A stretch of DNA of 64,000 nt, taken from positions 119,501,523 to 119,565,522 of the forward strand of contig CM066730.1 in the NCBI GenBank assembly GCA_033961575.1, written 5' to 3'. The DNA comes from Aselliscus stoliczkanus (lineage: Eukaryota; Chordata; Mammalia; Chiroptera; Hipposideridae). The notes beneath the pieces are model-generated. The model saw nothing but the letters and a program-made list of their open reading frames with translations. It was not told the origin of the DNA and did no database searches. Every line of letters starts with the position of its first letter. Within the stretch, counting starts at the first letter, position 1. The position numbers and the translations under genes are program-made. Positions 11,917 to 26,767 of the stretch are shown in pieces.

Positions 11917-14789
11917 CTATAAAGGAACAGACACAAGATAAAGAGAAGTGAATGCAGTTCAGTCTCGTAATGAAGTGACCAATTAATTTAAATGTTAATG
12001 TAAAGGTAAATTAACCATGCTGGAATAAGGAAAATAAAACAAAGCAGCATTATAATGACCAAAACAAATTAGTGTTTCAATATATGTGAAACACCGCCAT
12101 AGGTACAGCTTACAGTGTTTAGGGAGAAACCCCAGAAAAGAAAATAAAAGACCTTACCACAGTAACCTATCTTACTACTTTTTTTGGCAGGAGAGAATGT
12201 AAAACAAATCAAAACAGTCAGTAATGGGAAACTGAAAAGTAATGAGGTTTGGACAAGACCCCTGAGGTATTCTACCATTAGTATGATGGTTTCAAATAGC
12301 TGTTGGTAAAAGTGGCTTCGAACTCCTGAAAGTTCTGTCACCACTGCTACTCACCCATATGAAATACTGGATATATCCCAGTTCCACACTGTATTCAACA
12401 GGAAACTGTTTAATTCTAATTTGTTGAATGTCTGCTATAAAACTAAAATCAATCTTATTCCAAAAAATTATTAAGTCACAATAAATGCACACATGTCTTT
12501 TAGAATAAGTATTTCTAGAGCTTTCCAACTGCCTATGTCTAGACTCTCCCCAAAATACTTTGATATTTTTATTTTCTGCAATCTAATGTTTCTTCAAATT
12601 GAAGTCATGCTGTAACAAACCATAGAATAACATTTCTAAGCTACAATTAATAGGTATCACATTAAAATACATGAAGGCTAAACTTTCCTATCAATTTTAC
12701 ATATAAGACAAAAGAGTGGAGAAGGTTACAAATTTTTAATAAGAGCACTATGGTAGTAATAATCTAGGTGTTTTACTGGAAGTGGATTACTGTAAATGAA
12801 ATTTTAAAATGTTCTTTTCATTTTACAGATAACAAAATGACTTTTTTTCATGTCTCTCGCGATAAGAATAAATTTGCCACACATTTAAATGGTGCCTTCC
12901 CCTACTTCCCACCCTGGCTCATGAATTAATAACTCAGTGACATTAATACAAGAAGATAAATGATAAAAAGGTTAAGGCACATGGGCCAACCATATACACA
13001 TACTTCTTTTAGCACAGTTAATACTTCTCTGCCAATTATAGCTAAAACTTTTTAACAGTTTTCAATCGCATTTCTACAATCTAAGTAGCAGCTTATGCAC
13101 ACACAATTTCACACAATTCAGGCTTAATAAATCTCCTGCTGGTACCAAACAATCATTCCAGGGGATTAAAGTGCAACATCTGTTAACATTAATAATGTTT
13201 TATACAGTCATGTGTATTAAAGAAACCTCTATTATTAGTCTCTAAAAAACCTTCTAGACCAATATACTGATTAAGCATGAATTATACATGCGAGTATATT
13301 CTTCAATTGGTGACTTATCATAACAAAGAAACACATTAGTGTGAAATGGTAAAAGAAAAAAAAAATCACATCCCCTCTAAAGTAACAGATTTTCTTTGAA
13401 TCAAGCTTACTAAATGTGTCTGGGTGTGCACACAGATATATACATACACAAACGAAATTATCTCAGTCTCATAATTTTTAAAACCAAATATCCTCAGAAA
13501 CATTCATTATTCATTATAGGTTTGGGTAAAATATAGTTCTGGTGATATAAAAGAAACTTCTCTTTAAGGTGGTATACATTCACTCACAGTTTCATTGATT
13601 CTTTCTCTGCAATGTCTTAATCCCCTCTAGTTTCTTTCATTTCCCTGCTGAAACCTTTCTCTCTAAACTTCTACAAAATTCTCATGGCTGGTTTCTCAAC
13701 CTCCATCCCAGCTTGCCAACCCCCATTAGACTAATCTTCCTAATTTCACTCTAAACCATAAAAATGTATAAAACTGGAACCAGTCCTAGAAATCACTTTA
13801 TATATAAGACAAAGAAAACACTTCGGGTTGTGACTTCACAAAGGCAATCTCGGAACTGATTTTTAAATTTTCCTGTAAGTACATATATAATTACCTCACT
13901 GTAATTATCACAACAAATGTACTACCTCTATTTTAACAACGGGGGAAGTACAACTGGGGGCTGGAGGGGCAGCAGTAAATGGAAACTTAAAAAAAAAGAA
14001 AGTAGCAAAAAGCAAAACTGGAGAGACCAAACAGATCTAACTTCAAAAATACTTAATCCATCCCTCCGCTTCTGTCAAACGCTTCTGCTCAGTAATTCTC
14101 AATATGCCTTTCAAATTGACTTTTCATCAAGGTTTTAATTTTTACCCATATAGAAAGCATTTCCCTCTTTTTCACCTTATGGAATTCTACAGAGACCTGA
14201 TAGGTTTAAAAACTACCCATGCCATAAAGCCAACCTGACCACCTCAAGCTGAAAAAATGCTCTTCAGCAAATTCTTACAGTGTTAATTTGTGTACCATTT
14301 GTCTGGTAGTTTTTATTAGGTTATCTTAAAACTCTTTAACTAAGCTTTTAAATTATTTTTAAAATCTCTTTTGTCAAAATGTTCAGTATTTCTCTTTCTT
14401 CAACATACATTATCTTTAAACCAAACAACAAAAAAGGTCCGGGATACATACTTGGTTCTAGGCACCGACACTGGTATTACAAGCAATACAATGATGCAGA
14501 AGATAGGGAAATGAGCCACTGGTACAAATAGATTTACAAATCACTACAATGCAATTAAGAGAGTAAGTGCTCCATATGAACCATGGCTTTTGTGCATCGC
14601 TTCAATCTTGATTCTGATTAGTGTAATATCCTGGTGATTAATATAGTGACTATATAATAAATCAACCAGATTTCTGGACAATTACTATAATGGATTTCTT
14701 TTTTAGCTAACATCTAAACTTGAGAATGACCATCCTTTAATTTGCTGTTATTCCTTTTTAAATATGAAGGTAATTCGATTTGGGGACCG

Positions 14790-15165
14790 GAAGAGGCTTA
14801 CCCTCACATCGGTACCTTTCTTGGTATACTTCTGCTGTTCCCTCTGCTTGGAATCCTCTCTGCCACTTGTTCCTTAGCCAACTGTGGCTCCTTTGCGGAG
14901 ACTCAGTTTTGGCCCATCACTTGCCTATCTAACTCCCTCCCCTTCCCTAAATCTCCACCACACACACCAGGGGAACACTGCTATTGTGTCCAAAGTACAA
15001 TGTGTCTCCCACTATCACAAAGGACCTGAAGTATCATTTGCAAATTATTGTGAGCTAACTGAAAACAGAAACCACGGCTTTCACAGCTATACCCTCAGTG
15101 CCAGGCACCCTTGCCAAATGGTTGGCAAGTAGCCCATAAGAAATATCTTTGATGGAAAAGAAGTA
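14790..15165 (+). repeat. L2 LINE 3' fragment, plus
   Basis: It has the L2-style progression: ttccctctgcttggaatcct, a C-rich block with ctaactccctccccttccc, then cagaaaccacggctttcaca and cagtgccaggcac. Old and diverged; ends approximate. Confidence 0.6.
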
Positions 15166-17769
15166 AGAAAAGTAGGTAAATAGGGAAGAAGGAGAGAAGT
15201 AGGGGTGAATGAATGAACTGAACTACAGGAAGTAACAAACATGAATAGTGAAAAGGATAAAAAAAAAGTGAATGGAATTCAGAAACTTAAGTGTAAAACT
15301 GAAACATAATTTTTTGTTTAAACTGGATACAAACTTAGAGGTCTCCTAGAATAGATTTTCAAACAATTTTTTTTTCCCCTACTTGGGACTATTTTTTAAT
15401 TAACTGTTCAATTAAATATTGAGGAATGCCAATTTAAAAGAGACAATAAAAACGGCTCTTTTTCAGAAAGTTTAATTCATCATTATTTGGAATAAAATGC
15501 CTTATCATTTTTATCATTTATAGAAGTATAAAACCCCCTCAACGAAGAGTTTTAAAAACCACTGAGCCCCCTCATTATAAGAGTGAGGAGCCGGAAAGGT
15601 CCACAATTAAGGGAGAAACTAAATCTGTAACTCAAGTCCAAACAAAGTCCAATAGAATAATCCCTTAATAAAGTTTTTCCTTAAAATACTTGAAAATTTA
15701 ATAGTGTCTACAAGAACAATTTAAAGTGTTGAAAATAATTTAAAAACCTTTTAAACCTCTTACAAAACATGAAATTATTTAAAATTGTATTCACTAAACC
15801 TGATAAATTTGATTTTAAATAAAAACAGGATTGGGAAAATAAACAAATTTGACATGTATTTTCAAAGTAGACTAAAAATACAATTTTTATTGCAAACATT
15901 TTTGCCAAGGTAGGCTTCAACATCTACACATTTTCCTAGCAATATTTTGAATTTGAGAAAACACTGTTTCCAACAGTAAAATTCTTCCTAAAAGGGAAAA
16001 TTTTGAAATAGAGGGCAACATATAGGTATACTACACTTTTTACCACCATCGAGGATGAGGAATAAAAAAATTAAAATCCAAATCTCTTATCTCCAAAAGA
16101 ATGTGACTGACATTATTAGCACTCCAATAATCTTGGGCTCTCTCACCTCTCTCTGAAAAATCAGTATATTTCACATTGGGAATTAAACGTCAGCCATCTG
16201 ATATTGCCTCTAATGCATGCGGCACTACAGTTTTGTGTTTTGTTTTCGTTTTTTGAGTATTTATGACTTACTGAGGCTGTTGAAAACCACGGCTACTTCG
16301 AAATCCTAACTTTCCACCTTTCTTCAGACTAGCATTTGCAATTTAATTAACTTTAATATATGAATCAAACAATGTTAACAATGAAACTAAGCAGCTTGTT
16401 TGCAGAAAGATATCTGAATACTAAATATGAAATGTAACAGGTTTTAACACTTATGACTCTGTAAATGATATAATACATGTCTGTCCTAATTCAGGAAGAC
16501 AATTCACACATAATACTAGTCCAACTAAATACCAAAAAAAAAGATGTTCTGGCATGTCACCAGATTAAAATCTTGAAACCCTACAGCTACAATGTACAGA
16601 TATAGATTTTATTAATACTTTAAAACAAACCATAGTTACTATTCAGTTTCATACAATGCAATTTATAGTAGTCCTCTGCTGTGAATGCAAGAACACAATG
16701 AGATTTTAATCAGATTTTAGTATTAGTCACCAGAAAACATTCTGGAAGGTAAAACCACCCACCTACTCCCCAAAAACCTATCATTTCACAATTAAAAGGT
16801 AAAGATAATCCACCTGTGATATCTAATTAACTGGTGAAGAAAGGAGTTGTGGAAGGATGGCTCCTTGCATACCAGAAAATGAATCTGATGCTAAAATTTG
16901 GGCCACCTTTGCTAGAAGTTTATATGAGATATTAAATTGTATCATTTCAGTTTACTAAATGACTAAATGGTTATACCATGGATTTGTTAAAATATTTTGT
17001 TGAAACTTTACATTTTTACTCTTACGACCACAAAAAAATGTCTTTTAAAACATTTCTGGTATCTTTAAGTTTTCCGTCACCAAGTATACAAAATTCACAT
17101 TATAGTATCAACAACCATATTTAGTTAACCTCCATTTATTTCATGTTGATTCCCTTATGTGAGTCTATGTCTTCAGCATGACTGATGCAATAGAAAAAAG
17201 AAATCATGCTGACTCGTATCCTCTATTGACTTTCTTTTAAAAGCTGGTAATTCATTGGAGAATCCTAATCACTGGGAAGATTTGGGGGCAGGGGCTGGGC
17301 CACAGAGCTAGGAGCGTGGCTCAGGGAGAAGAGCTACAAAACAAGAGTCCTACTTCCATGCTTTTCACCTGGTAATTCAATCAGGCATCAACTATAAAAG
17401 TAAAATGAGGAAACCCATCCTTTTGGCTTATTCATATAACAAAAGTGGAAGCAGAAAGTACTGATATTTTCAGGTGGACACATCAACACTTCCTGTCCTC
17501 AATATCAGAACACCCCTCTTGACAAAGGCCAGTCAGGTCAGTCACTGATTTGTCATCTAAAGATAGCAAAAATAACAGAAAACCCTGAAATAAAAAAATA
17601 ATAGAAAACCTTAAGTGTAATTGAGAAAAGGAGGAAGAGAGAATCTCCCAAACAGAAATGAGAGGAAAAAGATGAAACAAATCTAGAGTCAAAATGGATG
17701 CTAAAAGACATAGGCCACTTAAATACATGAACTAATGTGAACCAAATTTAGTCCACATCAAGAATGCTA

Positions 17770-17985
17770 ACAACAAGCATTTACTGAGAGCTTTCCATGT
17801 ACGCAATGCTATTAAGCACTATGATAACAGCATCACACACATTTTCTCTATTATATGGAAGCAAGAATCCTTTCGGATTAACACAGAAAAAAAAATCAGT
17901 ACTTTTATTATTATCTTTATTGTTCCCATATCCAGGACAGGAATATGAAACTGGTTAGGTTCTAGGGCAAGTTGTATGATCTTCA
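17770..17985 (-). repeat. Probable MIR, minus (diverged)
   Basis: The order catttactgagagctttccatg, agcactatgataacagc, tattattatctttattgt and ctagggcaagttgtatg is MIR-like in reverse orientation, but weak. Confidence 0.4.
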
Positions 17986-18640
17986 TTATCATCAATAACT
18001 GTTCAAAAATATTCTGAGCCTACTCTTGAGCTGATCACTGATGATAAGTGCTTCTGGTTGTTGTTTTCAGCCTTGCCACCCATAATTACTAGATACAAAG
18101 GATCGGTTATAAAGTCTTAAAGTTACTGCTGGGTCTAAAGAATTGAAAGCTATTGAGAAATGATTTTATTAATCTTATACTAAACAAGATGTAGGTAGGA
18201 CATTTCCTGTGAACAGAATAAATATATAAGTTCATGATAACAAGAGAAAAATACAAAAAATTGCAAGCAATTTTTTTAAAAATTAAAAAGCCTTGACTCC
18301 TAAGCTTTTGGAAAACAGGCAGGCTGATATCTAAGGAAACCTAAGAATATCAAGTTAGTTGGTTAAAGAGCTGTTAAGAATGTTACAAAAATGATCCTAA
18401 AGAAAGTAACTCAACAAGTCTAACTGTGACAATAGTCTTCTTTCACAAAATAAAGATTTCTCTGTAACCAGATTATATAATAACTTGACCTTTATAGTCT
18501 TGATTACCTTGTAGAAACTTCAAATAAAATACAACTAAACAAACCAAAAACTTAAATCTTACATCCTGAAATCCAAATAATAAAATTTTTCACTTTGATC
18601 AGCACTAAAAAACACATGACTATCATTTAAACATATACAG

Positions 18641-18661
18641 GTATATATATATATATATATA
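18641..18661. repeat. (TA)n microsatellite
   Basis: About ten uninterrupted TA units. Confidence 0.85.
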
Positions 18662-18859
18662 CTCAAGAATATCTTCAGAAACATCTACAAAGGAAGCAAA
18701 ATTACGTTATTTTCACAAATATCACATTAAAAATATACATATCAACTTCAAGCAATCTGAGGTGCACTGGTATTCTTTTGGTGTGATGTGTGCCCCTCAA
18801 CATCAGAGCACTGTCAGAAAAAAGGGTTCATTACTTCTCCCTTGCTCTCAAAAGCAGGC

Positions 18860-19560
18860 TAGTGGCAGAAAGGAACCACTTGTCTAGAACCCAGGCTTTG
18901 AATCCTAACTCTTCTTCTATATTCAATCAATCACCAAATTCTACCCCATTACAAAACTTTCCCACCTGTATACTGCCATTGCCTCTCATCTGGACTGTTA
19001 TCTACACCTTTTTACTGGGTTTCTTTTTTCCTTCTGTATTTCCACACTCTAGTTCACTGGTAACACCACCTTGAGCGTTAGCAATTACATGTAACTTTCT
19101 CAATCAAAAACATTAACAGCTTTTATGGACTACATGATACAATCGAAGCTTAGCAGGTTATATAGGCTCTTTAATAACATGTCCCAAACTTACATCCCAG
19201 TTTGATCTTCTTCCACTTTCCTGTGCAATTCACACCTTCCATCCATTATCCTTCAGGCACCATCTTCTGCCTTTACTTTCCAGTGTCTTTATCTCTAACC
19301 TGAGCTCCTCCTCAAAAAGCCTTCATCTAACAAACATCCTCCACGGCCTTCATATCTACATATATATGGGGTCTCTTTTCTTCATAGAACTTATTTTCAA
19401 TTCAGTCAAGCTACCCTGTATTTCCACAAGCTTTCCTCTACACTTCATGCTGGCATGTCATCATACTATGTCTTATATTGTAATAATTTGTGGATATGTC
19501 TGTTTTTCCCCTGAGATTATAATGTCCTAGAGAACAGGCAGTGCCTTAAGAAATGACTGC
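18860..19560 (+). repeat. L2 LINE 3' region, plus (diverged)
   Basis: C/T-rich L2-like segments are followed by the recognisable 3' pattern (tcatagaacttattttcaat, ctgagattataatgtcctag, agaacaggcagtgcctt). Several indels; boundaries approximate. Confidence 0.5.
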
Positions 19561-20976
19561 TGATCTAAAACGACTAGAACTAAAGTCCACAAGTTAATGG
19601 ATAACTAGATGAAATGTGCTTACAGATAAAATTCTTCTTGTAAAGGGTAAAACACAATCAATATTTAAAAATATAGACTTTAAGACCAATGCAAGTAAAT
19701 ACATACTTTTGATCTGGCAATTTTGGCAAACTTGGTGCTAGAAGTTCTGTCACTGTTTTAAAAACACATGTGCGGCCATAATAACCTCTGTGGCATTGTA
19801 GGAAACCAAAAATATCATCTTGAAAGTAAAATTCAAGAAATTATAAATACTGTGAATTAGTAAAGTAAATCCAAGCCCTTGACTGTCATTTATACACATG
19901 CAACATTCTTCGGAATGGTGGCTCTGATTCACAGTAGCATAAGATACTTCAAGAGAACATATCCATATATAAAATAAATTTTCAAAAGATAATTTGGGTG
20001 TGACTTTTATTTTAATTTGACTCTCAAAAGAATTATTTTATATAGAAAGAATTCTCCAGTACTGTGCATCTCATACAATTTATCTAAAGATATCCTATAG
20101 GAGTAAGGATATAGGATAATGGCAATAAATAAATCGCTCTGGCTTGGCTGGTGGTGTCTTCTGGCCTTGAGAACTCAACTATAGATTGTACAACATAGAA
20201 GGGTGACAAGGCTGCCAAAAATTAAGATTTACTTCATTCAAATATACCGTTATAATCTTAGTTGTACCCTATCAATGTCCCAATAAAAGTTGGTTTAAGG
20301 GGTGTGTTAAATTAATAATACACTCTTGAATATAAGTTCATTTCAAAGATGGAAATACCTGCCTTTCAACTAAACGACCAAAAATAAAGATAAAACACTG
20401 ATCATTATATTTAGAATAACAATTTTCAATGAAATAAAATTAGTAATATTTATATGTTAAACCCAAAACTGGGCTTTTCTGGATTTACTGTTCAATCTGC
20501 TGTGCTTGTGTGAGATCAAAAAAAAACTCAAAGTCTGCATAAAGCAAACTCACTATTAAATATATGGAGCTTCTGATGTCTACTGAATTGCTTGTTAAAG
20601 TATTTTTCAATCTATCCATAAATCTTGCAGTAACAAAAAAATAGACTGAACCTGCATCACCGTGGTAACTGATATAAAAAAAAAAGTCTTAACCTGGATG
20701 TTAAACACTTAGATTCCATCAATATTTGACTTCATGTTAAAATGATGTAAAATACTGAAGTTTTAATAAGGAATTAATGAATGTTCAAATAGATTAAGGA
20801 GAGCTTTAAAAAATTCAGAATGGTATAGTTGTGATACTGTCCAAAAGTAAGCCTTTAAAAGCAGTTGCAAATAAAAATTTTAAATATTTAGCCAAATGTA
20901 TATGCTGTTTCCTGGGATCCTTCCCAATAATTTTAGTTTGACTCTCCAACTACTTGAATTATTGATACAGTTTATA

Positions 20977-21054
20977 TTGGGTTGTCGAAAACGTCATGAC
21001 GCATTTTTGCAATGAAACACAGAAAAATACATCATGACTTTTTCAACAACCCAA
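20977..21054. mobile_element. Mariner-type MITE (78 bp near-palindrome)
   Basis: The left end ttgggttgtcgaaaacgtcatg and the reverse complement of the right end (ttgggttgttgaaaaagtcatg) match at 20 of 22 positions, leaving a loop of about 30 bp. TA dinucleotides flank both sides (20975-20976 and 21055-21056). The size and design are those of MADE1-like mariner MITEs, but the terminal sequence is different. No coding capacity. Confidence 0.85.
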
Positions 21055-21514
21055 TACTTGCCTATCTAAAAGGTTGCGTATACCTAACTTTTTAAAATCT
21101 TTTATGGCATAAAATTAACTTAATATCAACATATTAAAATAGTGAAATTACCACAAAAGTTTATCAAAGTCTTAGATTCTAACATAAAAAAAGAAAAGGT
21201 GAGAAAAATCAATAGATACTTAAGTCTTACATATACTGCGATAATTTATAAGTTTAGGTGACAAACACAGGTTAATTTTTAACCAGGGAAACGAGATCAA
21301 AGCAATGGTAAATCCTGGCCAAGAATTAATACATATATTTACCTTAGCATACTTTGGTTGAAACTAATCTAAATAACACAAAGTAGGATGGCAGGCCAAT
21401 CACAGGCATCAACTGGACTCTGTAGTTGCACATACAAATCATTTTCATATACAAACTAGCTTTTTCTTTTAAAACCATGTTATTCATAATACCAATTTAA
21501 TTACAGGATGGCAG

Positions 21515-21626
21515 TGTGTACATATGTATATGTATTTGTATATGTATGTGTATATATACACATATTATAAATATATGTATATTATAAATACATATTATTA
21601 TAAATACATTATATATATATATATAA
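21515..21626. repeat. AT/TATG-rich simple repeat
   Basis: Alternating TATG, TATA and ATTATAAATA units ending in a (TA)n run. Likely an unstable low-complexity tract with cruciform potential. Confidence 0.8.
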
Positions 21627-24521
21627 TTTAAGAGGCTTTATTGAAAAACTTCTTTATTTTACTGGAAAAAAAAGTACAGGAAATAAAGTTTCTATTTTGT
21701 AGGCTGAATAAGAGTAGACAAGTATAAAAAAGACAGGTTGTATATATAATGGATAATGAATTATTAGACCAAACATTAGAAACTTCGTTTATTAAGAGTT
21801 CAAAAATGCCAAACATGAAGGTGTGGCAAATACCCTTTCTATAATTATGGGAGGGCTTAATATGTATTTGGTCATATGGAAACACTCTGAAGACCACCAA
21901 CATATGATTCCACATTAAGTAAAAAACCTATACATTGATAATAATCCCTAAAATTTGTATCTTGGATCTGTTTGGGAGGTCAAACACAGCTTTACTTGGG
22001 AAGTGAAAAGGAAAACATGATTGAATTCTTTTAAAAAAGAGAACCAAGGCCCTTAGCCATCAATCCAGCAATGAATAACATCAAATTATGAAAACATGCC
22101 ATCAGAGGAAGTATAAAAAATATTAACAAAGTACTGAAAAGGTGCTCTTAAGAACAGTGCAAAAAAAATCTGATAATATCAATTTTATAAATACATGAGC
22201 CTTTGTGATGACTTATTAACAGGCAAAATCAATTTTAATAAAGCTAACAAATTGAACCTATATTTTAGTTTATTTTCAATTAAAAGTTAACATTTTGATT
22301 TAATTGCAACCTTGTGGATGTGCTCCTCTTGATTTTCACAGAATTAACAAAGCAATACAGAGAAATGAGGGTATTAGTGTATGTAATATACAAGGTTCTC
22401 CATATCCTTAAAATACTTAAGCATCGGTTAGATTATAGGCGATTCAATTTCATATTGTTCTAAAGAGCTCTAATTCTTATTCTCTGTTTTTTTAAGGAAT
22501 ACTCTTAAACTATTAAGAATCAATTCTAAATGTTTTTGAAGAGTGCAACTCTAGAAAAATGTGAAATCTAAGATACTTAAGATTTGTTTGTAGATTTTTA
22601 AATCATGTAATATTATTAACAGATTAATAATTGTTTTAGTCTGAGAAAAGATATCTATTCTCATTTATCGAAACCAATTATAGTTTTCCAGGCTGAAATG
22701 GTGGGAGAATTTATGTACTTAACATATTAGTAACACAATATAATGAAATTAATAAAAAATAAAAACATGAGAGGTATAAAAGCGGAACTGCATTAAAATA
22801 GGGAAAGTATAAAAGTTATGTTTGACTACCAACTTCATTGTAATTCTGTCACCATAATTTTACAAAATATTTTATAAGCACAAATCAACTCCAAATTCTT
22901 ATAAATACAAAGATAGAAAAGTGCTTTTGTTTTGAAGTGTATGCTTAAATTCCTTAATGTGTTGCAGCCGCTACCTGAATTCCACATGGCAAAGAGCTAA
23001 AATAGATCAATTTTCTTGAAGTGTAAATTCAAATAATTTCAAAGGTCCAGGTATTTATTTTTGCATTAGCCAATAGCTATTGTGGGTCAGTAATTACTAC
23101 GAAGAGATGACAAACCATTTGTTATGATGCTCTGACAAGGAGCAAAGTCCTGGGCTCAGCCATTTCTGTGAACATAAACTAACTTTTTATTTAGGGCATC
23201 TGATATAGGTAACCACAACTACCTTTCTGTTTTGACTTATATGTGGTCAAACCAAAAATGCCTTTTGAATCAATAATTTGATTTAATTAGCATTAAGCTT
23301 AAACTAATTTTTAAAAACCATTACACAAAAATTCAATGATTAAATGAATTTTCTTCTTCTTAAATATAAATCTCAAAAAAAGGCAATTTTGCCAATCATA
23401 TTTATGTTAAAACATGGAAACCATGAAAAAAGAGACAAAATTATCCATAAGGAGAAAACATCAATATTATTATTTTCAATGTGAAATATTTCTTTAATTG
23501 TTGTGTTGACTTTTATAGAAAGGTAATACAATTTTATTTAAATTATGAAGAAAATGTGATACCTTATAATTTATTCTTTTTTAAAATGCACAGAAATTTG
23601 ATTTTCAAAGATTTTAAGATTTCACTCTTCAGTACAGCTTTGAATTAGCAACATCACATGAACGTCACCAAACTGTACTAAAGTGTATGTAATAAAGAGT
23701 TTTAAACGTCTGTCAGATTTTAGCTTGAAAAAACCAAAAGGACAAAAAGGAATGTCTTTGAAACATAAAAAGCAAAAAGAAACTAATATTATTTCTCTAT
23801 ATTTTTGGAATTAAAATGAAACCCTATAGTACTAAGACAATTTAAAATATAATTTTCCCAATAGTTATTAAAACATGCAGATTTACAGTTTTGCAATCCA
23901 GACTCTTCATATAGGTACATATACATTTAAACAAATATTTTTTCATAACATGTTTGTTAACTTCAGTCTAAATTGTTAACATGTTAAGATATTTGGCTGT
24001 TGGTTCAAAGAGTATAAAATGCATCAAGTCTTTTTTTAATAGGAACTTACACTTTTATAAAATTTATATTAATAAAGATTATCTCAAATCTATATTCATA
24101 ACACATATTACCCTTATCTGAAGAATTCCTCTTCATATTATTATATATTCTACTCATAATACAGTTTTTTTTTTAAATCTGCTCAAATAGATGCAGGTAC
24201 AATTAATGCATACAGTTACTCTTAACATATATACAAATGAGCAGAGGATGATATATCATAATTCATATTATTTTTTATTATTCATTCAAGAATATTTAAT
24301 AAAAATTTTTTGATACCTCGCAAAGAATGTCAGAGTTAAACTAAAAAGCAGTTGCCAATTACCTTCCTTGTTATAAATATCCCCAATATAATACTTTTTT
24401 AACAATCATTTAATTAACAATTCGATAACAAAGTTTCTTTGCAGTGGTTTCAAATTTCACTATTTTAAAATCCACTCCAGTAGTGGACCTTCAAATTAAA
24501 GACAGAGCAAGCAGAACTTAC

Positions 24522-24630
24522 CTTAGCTGTGCCTTCCCAATAACCTCACAGAAGTTATGTACTCCGTGACAGCTACTGCTCCTCTAGTAACAAATTTCCT
24601 GGAACGAATTCTCTAGTAACCCTTACCTCA
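24522..24630 (-). other. Candidate non-coding leader exon of ADGRL2 (weak)
   Basis: On the minus strand the acceptor cacaccttcctccacag (AG at 24632-24631) precedes 109 bp ending in GCTAAG|GTAAGT (GT at 24521-24520). Both sites are near consensus and the spacing is typical of an internal exon. There is no coding signature. Other perfect GTAAGT donors occur in this intron without partners, so this is a candidate only. Confidence 0.28.
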
Positions 24631-26767
24631 CTGTGGAGGAAGGTGTGGTATTTGAGGGAAATGGGTAATGAACTGTAATATTGGATTTCATTTTCCGGTC
24701 CCTTTTATATTTAGCACCAGCTATGATTAGAAATCTCTTTTAATCTTATTAAGACAATGAAGTATAGTTGGCAATACAGCAGCCTATCAATAATTCTATA
24801 GACAAGGTGCATTTGTATACTTTTATGAATCAGACCATCGTAATCCTATTGAAGTGTAATTGCTATCCCAAGCATTCTCTTAGCCTGATGTGAAAATGCT
24901 CTGCATCAATGTTGCACAGACTTGTTCAGATAATACATGGCCATGCTGAGAGGGTAAGACTTATATAAAAGCCCATGCCCATATCAGAAATCTCTTTATT
25001 AGACAAGGTTCCTTACTTAGAGGGTCATTCTGTGCAACAATAACAATCTGACTTTTCACATTAGTGAAGATTAGCTACTAAAATAATAAATCCACAACAA
25101 TGAATTTCATTAAGAAACAAAGCCTCTTACAACCACAAAATAAATATTTTTGTCAAATCATTCCTTGGTAATCGAAGGGAAAAATGAACTATTACATCTC
25201 TTTTCATAGATGCCTAGCTGGAAAACCCTTTCTCTTTTTTTCCAACAAGCAAATTCTGAAATACTGTGACTACACAAAAATGTAAAAACAAAAATAAAGA
25301 TTCATTTATTCAGTAGAATTTAATATAATAGCCTATAATTAAATTTCCCGATACAAGTATACACACATAATGTGAAAAATTTTGCTTACTAAAACAATCC
25401 AAATGCACCTCAACGCTGTTTTTCTACACTGATTATCAAAACACCTAAATGCAAAACTCTCAAGTATTTCTGAGTACGCAGCTTATATTTCTTAGAAATT
25501 TGGTTGACACAGAGTTCATAAACAGAATTCAGTTTTTAATCAAGTACTTACTATCTACCTTGCCTGCATTCACTTTTTTCCAAGTTAGTCAGCAGCTTTC
25601 TAAACCATTTATTATTAGGTCCTTACTGGTAGTTTCTCTGTTTGTGTCACTACATTCATCGGTCCATTACTGCAAATAAAAATCATTAGTCCAAAGTGAT
25701 CATTTTTATTTTTAGAAAAGAACACATGCAACTCATCTAATTTTATCTGTTAATTAAATGTAGAGGCATGTCATTTACTACTTACTGTTTAGTGATCGTT
25801 TTATAATATTCTACATAGTCTGGAAAATTATCTTTAAAGTTTGGATCTCTCTTTTAACAGTTATTAGATATTTAAACAAGACATGGTTCTGCAGTCATCC
25901 CTCCAGAGTGTTAGCCAATCATTAAAAAAAAGGTAGACTCTCAGAATGAATCTGATTCATTATCTTCATTATCTTTAAGTTATTTTTACTAATTAAGAAA
26001 AGATAAAAAGCACATTTGTTAATCCGTGAATACAGGAAATAATACCTGGCGTTTAGTATATTAAATTTCATTATAATTGACTAATCCCAAAATGCTTTAC
26101 GTTCCTTAGAACAATTTTTGTCACACGAAAATAAATAATGTTAATAAAATATAATATTCAAATGAGAAATTACCAATTTACACTGTCTTGATTATTTTAT
26201 CTCATATACAAGCTCCCTCTGCAGGTAGTAACAAGGGTTAGCAAAAATATTTGAAACATGTAGGCAGTTGCAGGTCACCATTGTATATAAATACTATTAT
26301 CTAGCATTGTTCCCTCCTCCTTACCAATTATCTGATTAAAATACCTGCTCCTGAAAATTTGTGGTTCAACATGATTATTCTTGTCCTTCATCTTGGTTAA
26401 GAATGCAGCTTGAGCAGGCAGGATACACAAACTTTTCACAAAGTCACCCAAGAGCTACTCTCACAAGGTGTATTTCAAGGAAAAGAAAACATTACTTTGC
26501 TTACACAGCTCAGACTAAAATGACAGACCACCCAAAACAAAGCTGTCCAACCCATTTATCTGATGCATCTTCTGACTGCAAAGTAAACAATCAAAGGTGG
26601 CATTTTAGGATTAATTTGCAGTGAAAGAGATAAAAGATCAATTTTAAATAAATGTACTAACAAATACATTTTCTTCTTATTTAGAATAATCTAAAACTTA
26701 AAGCCAGAGAATGGTTGCCTCTGAAAAATCTATTTTCATTAATTTGAAAAAGAAAAAGAAAAATTGA

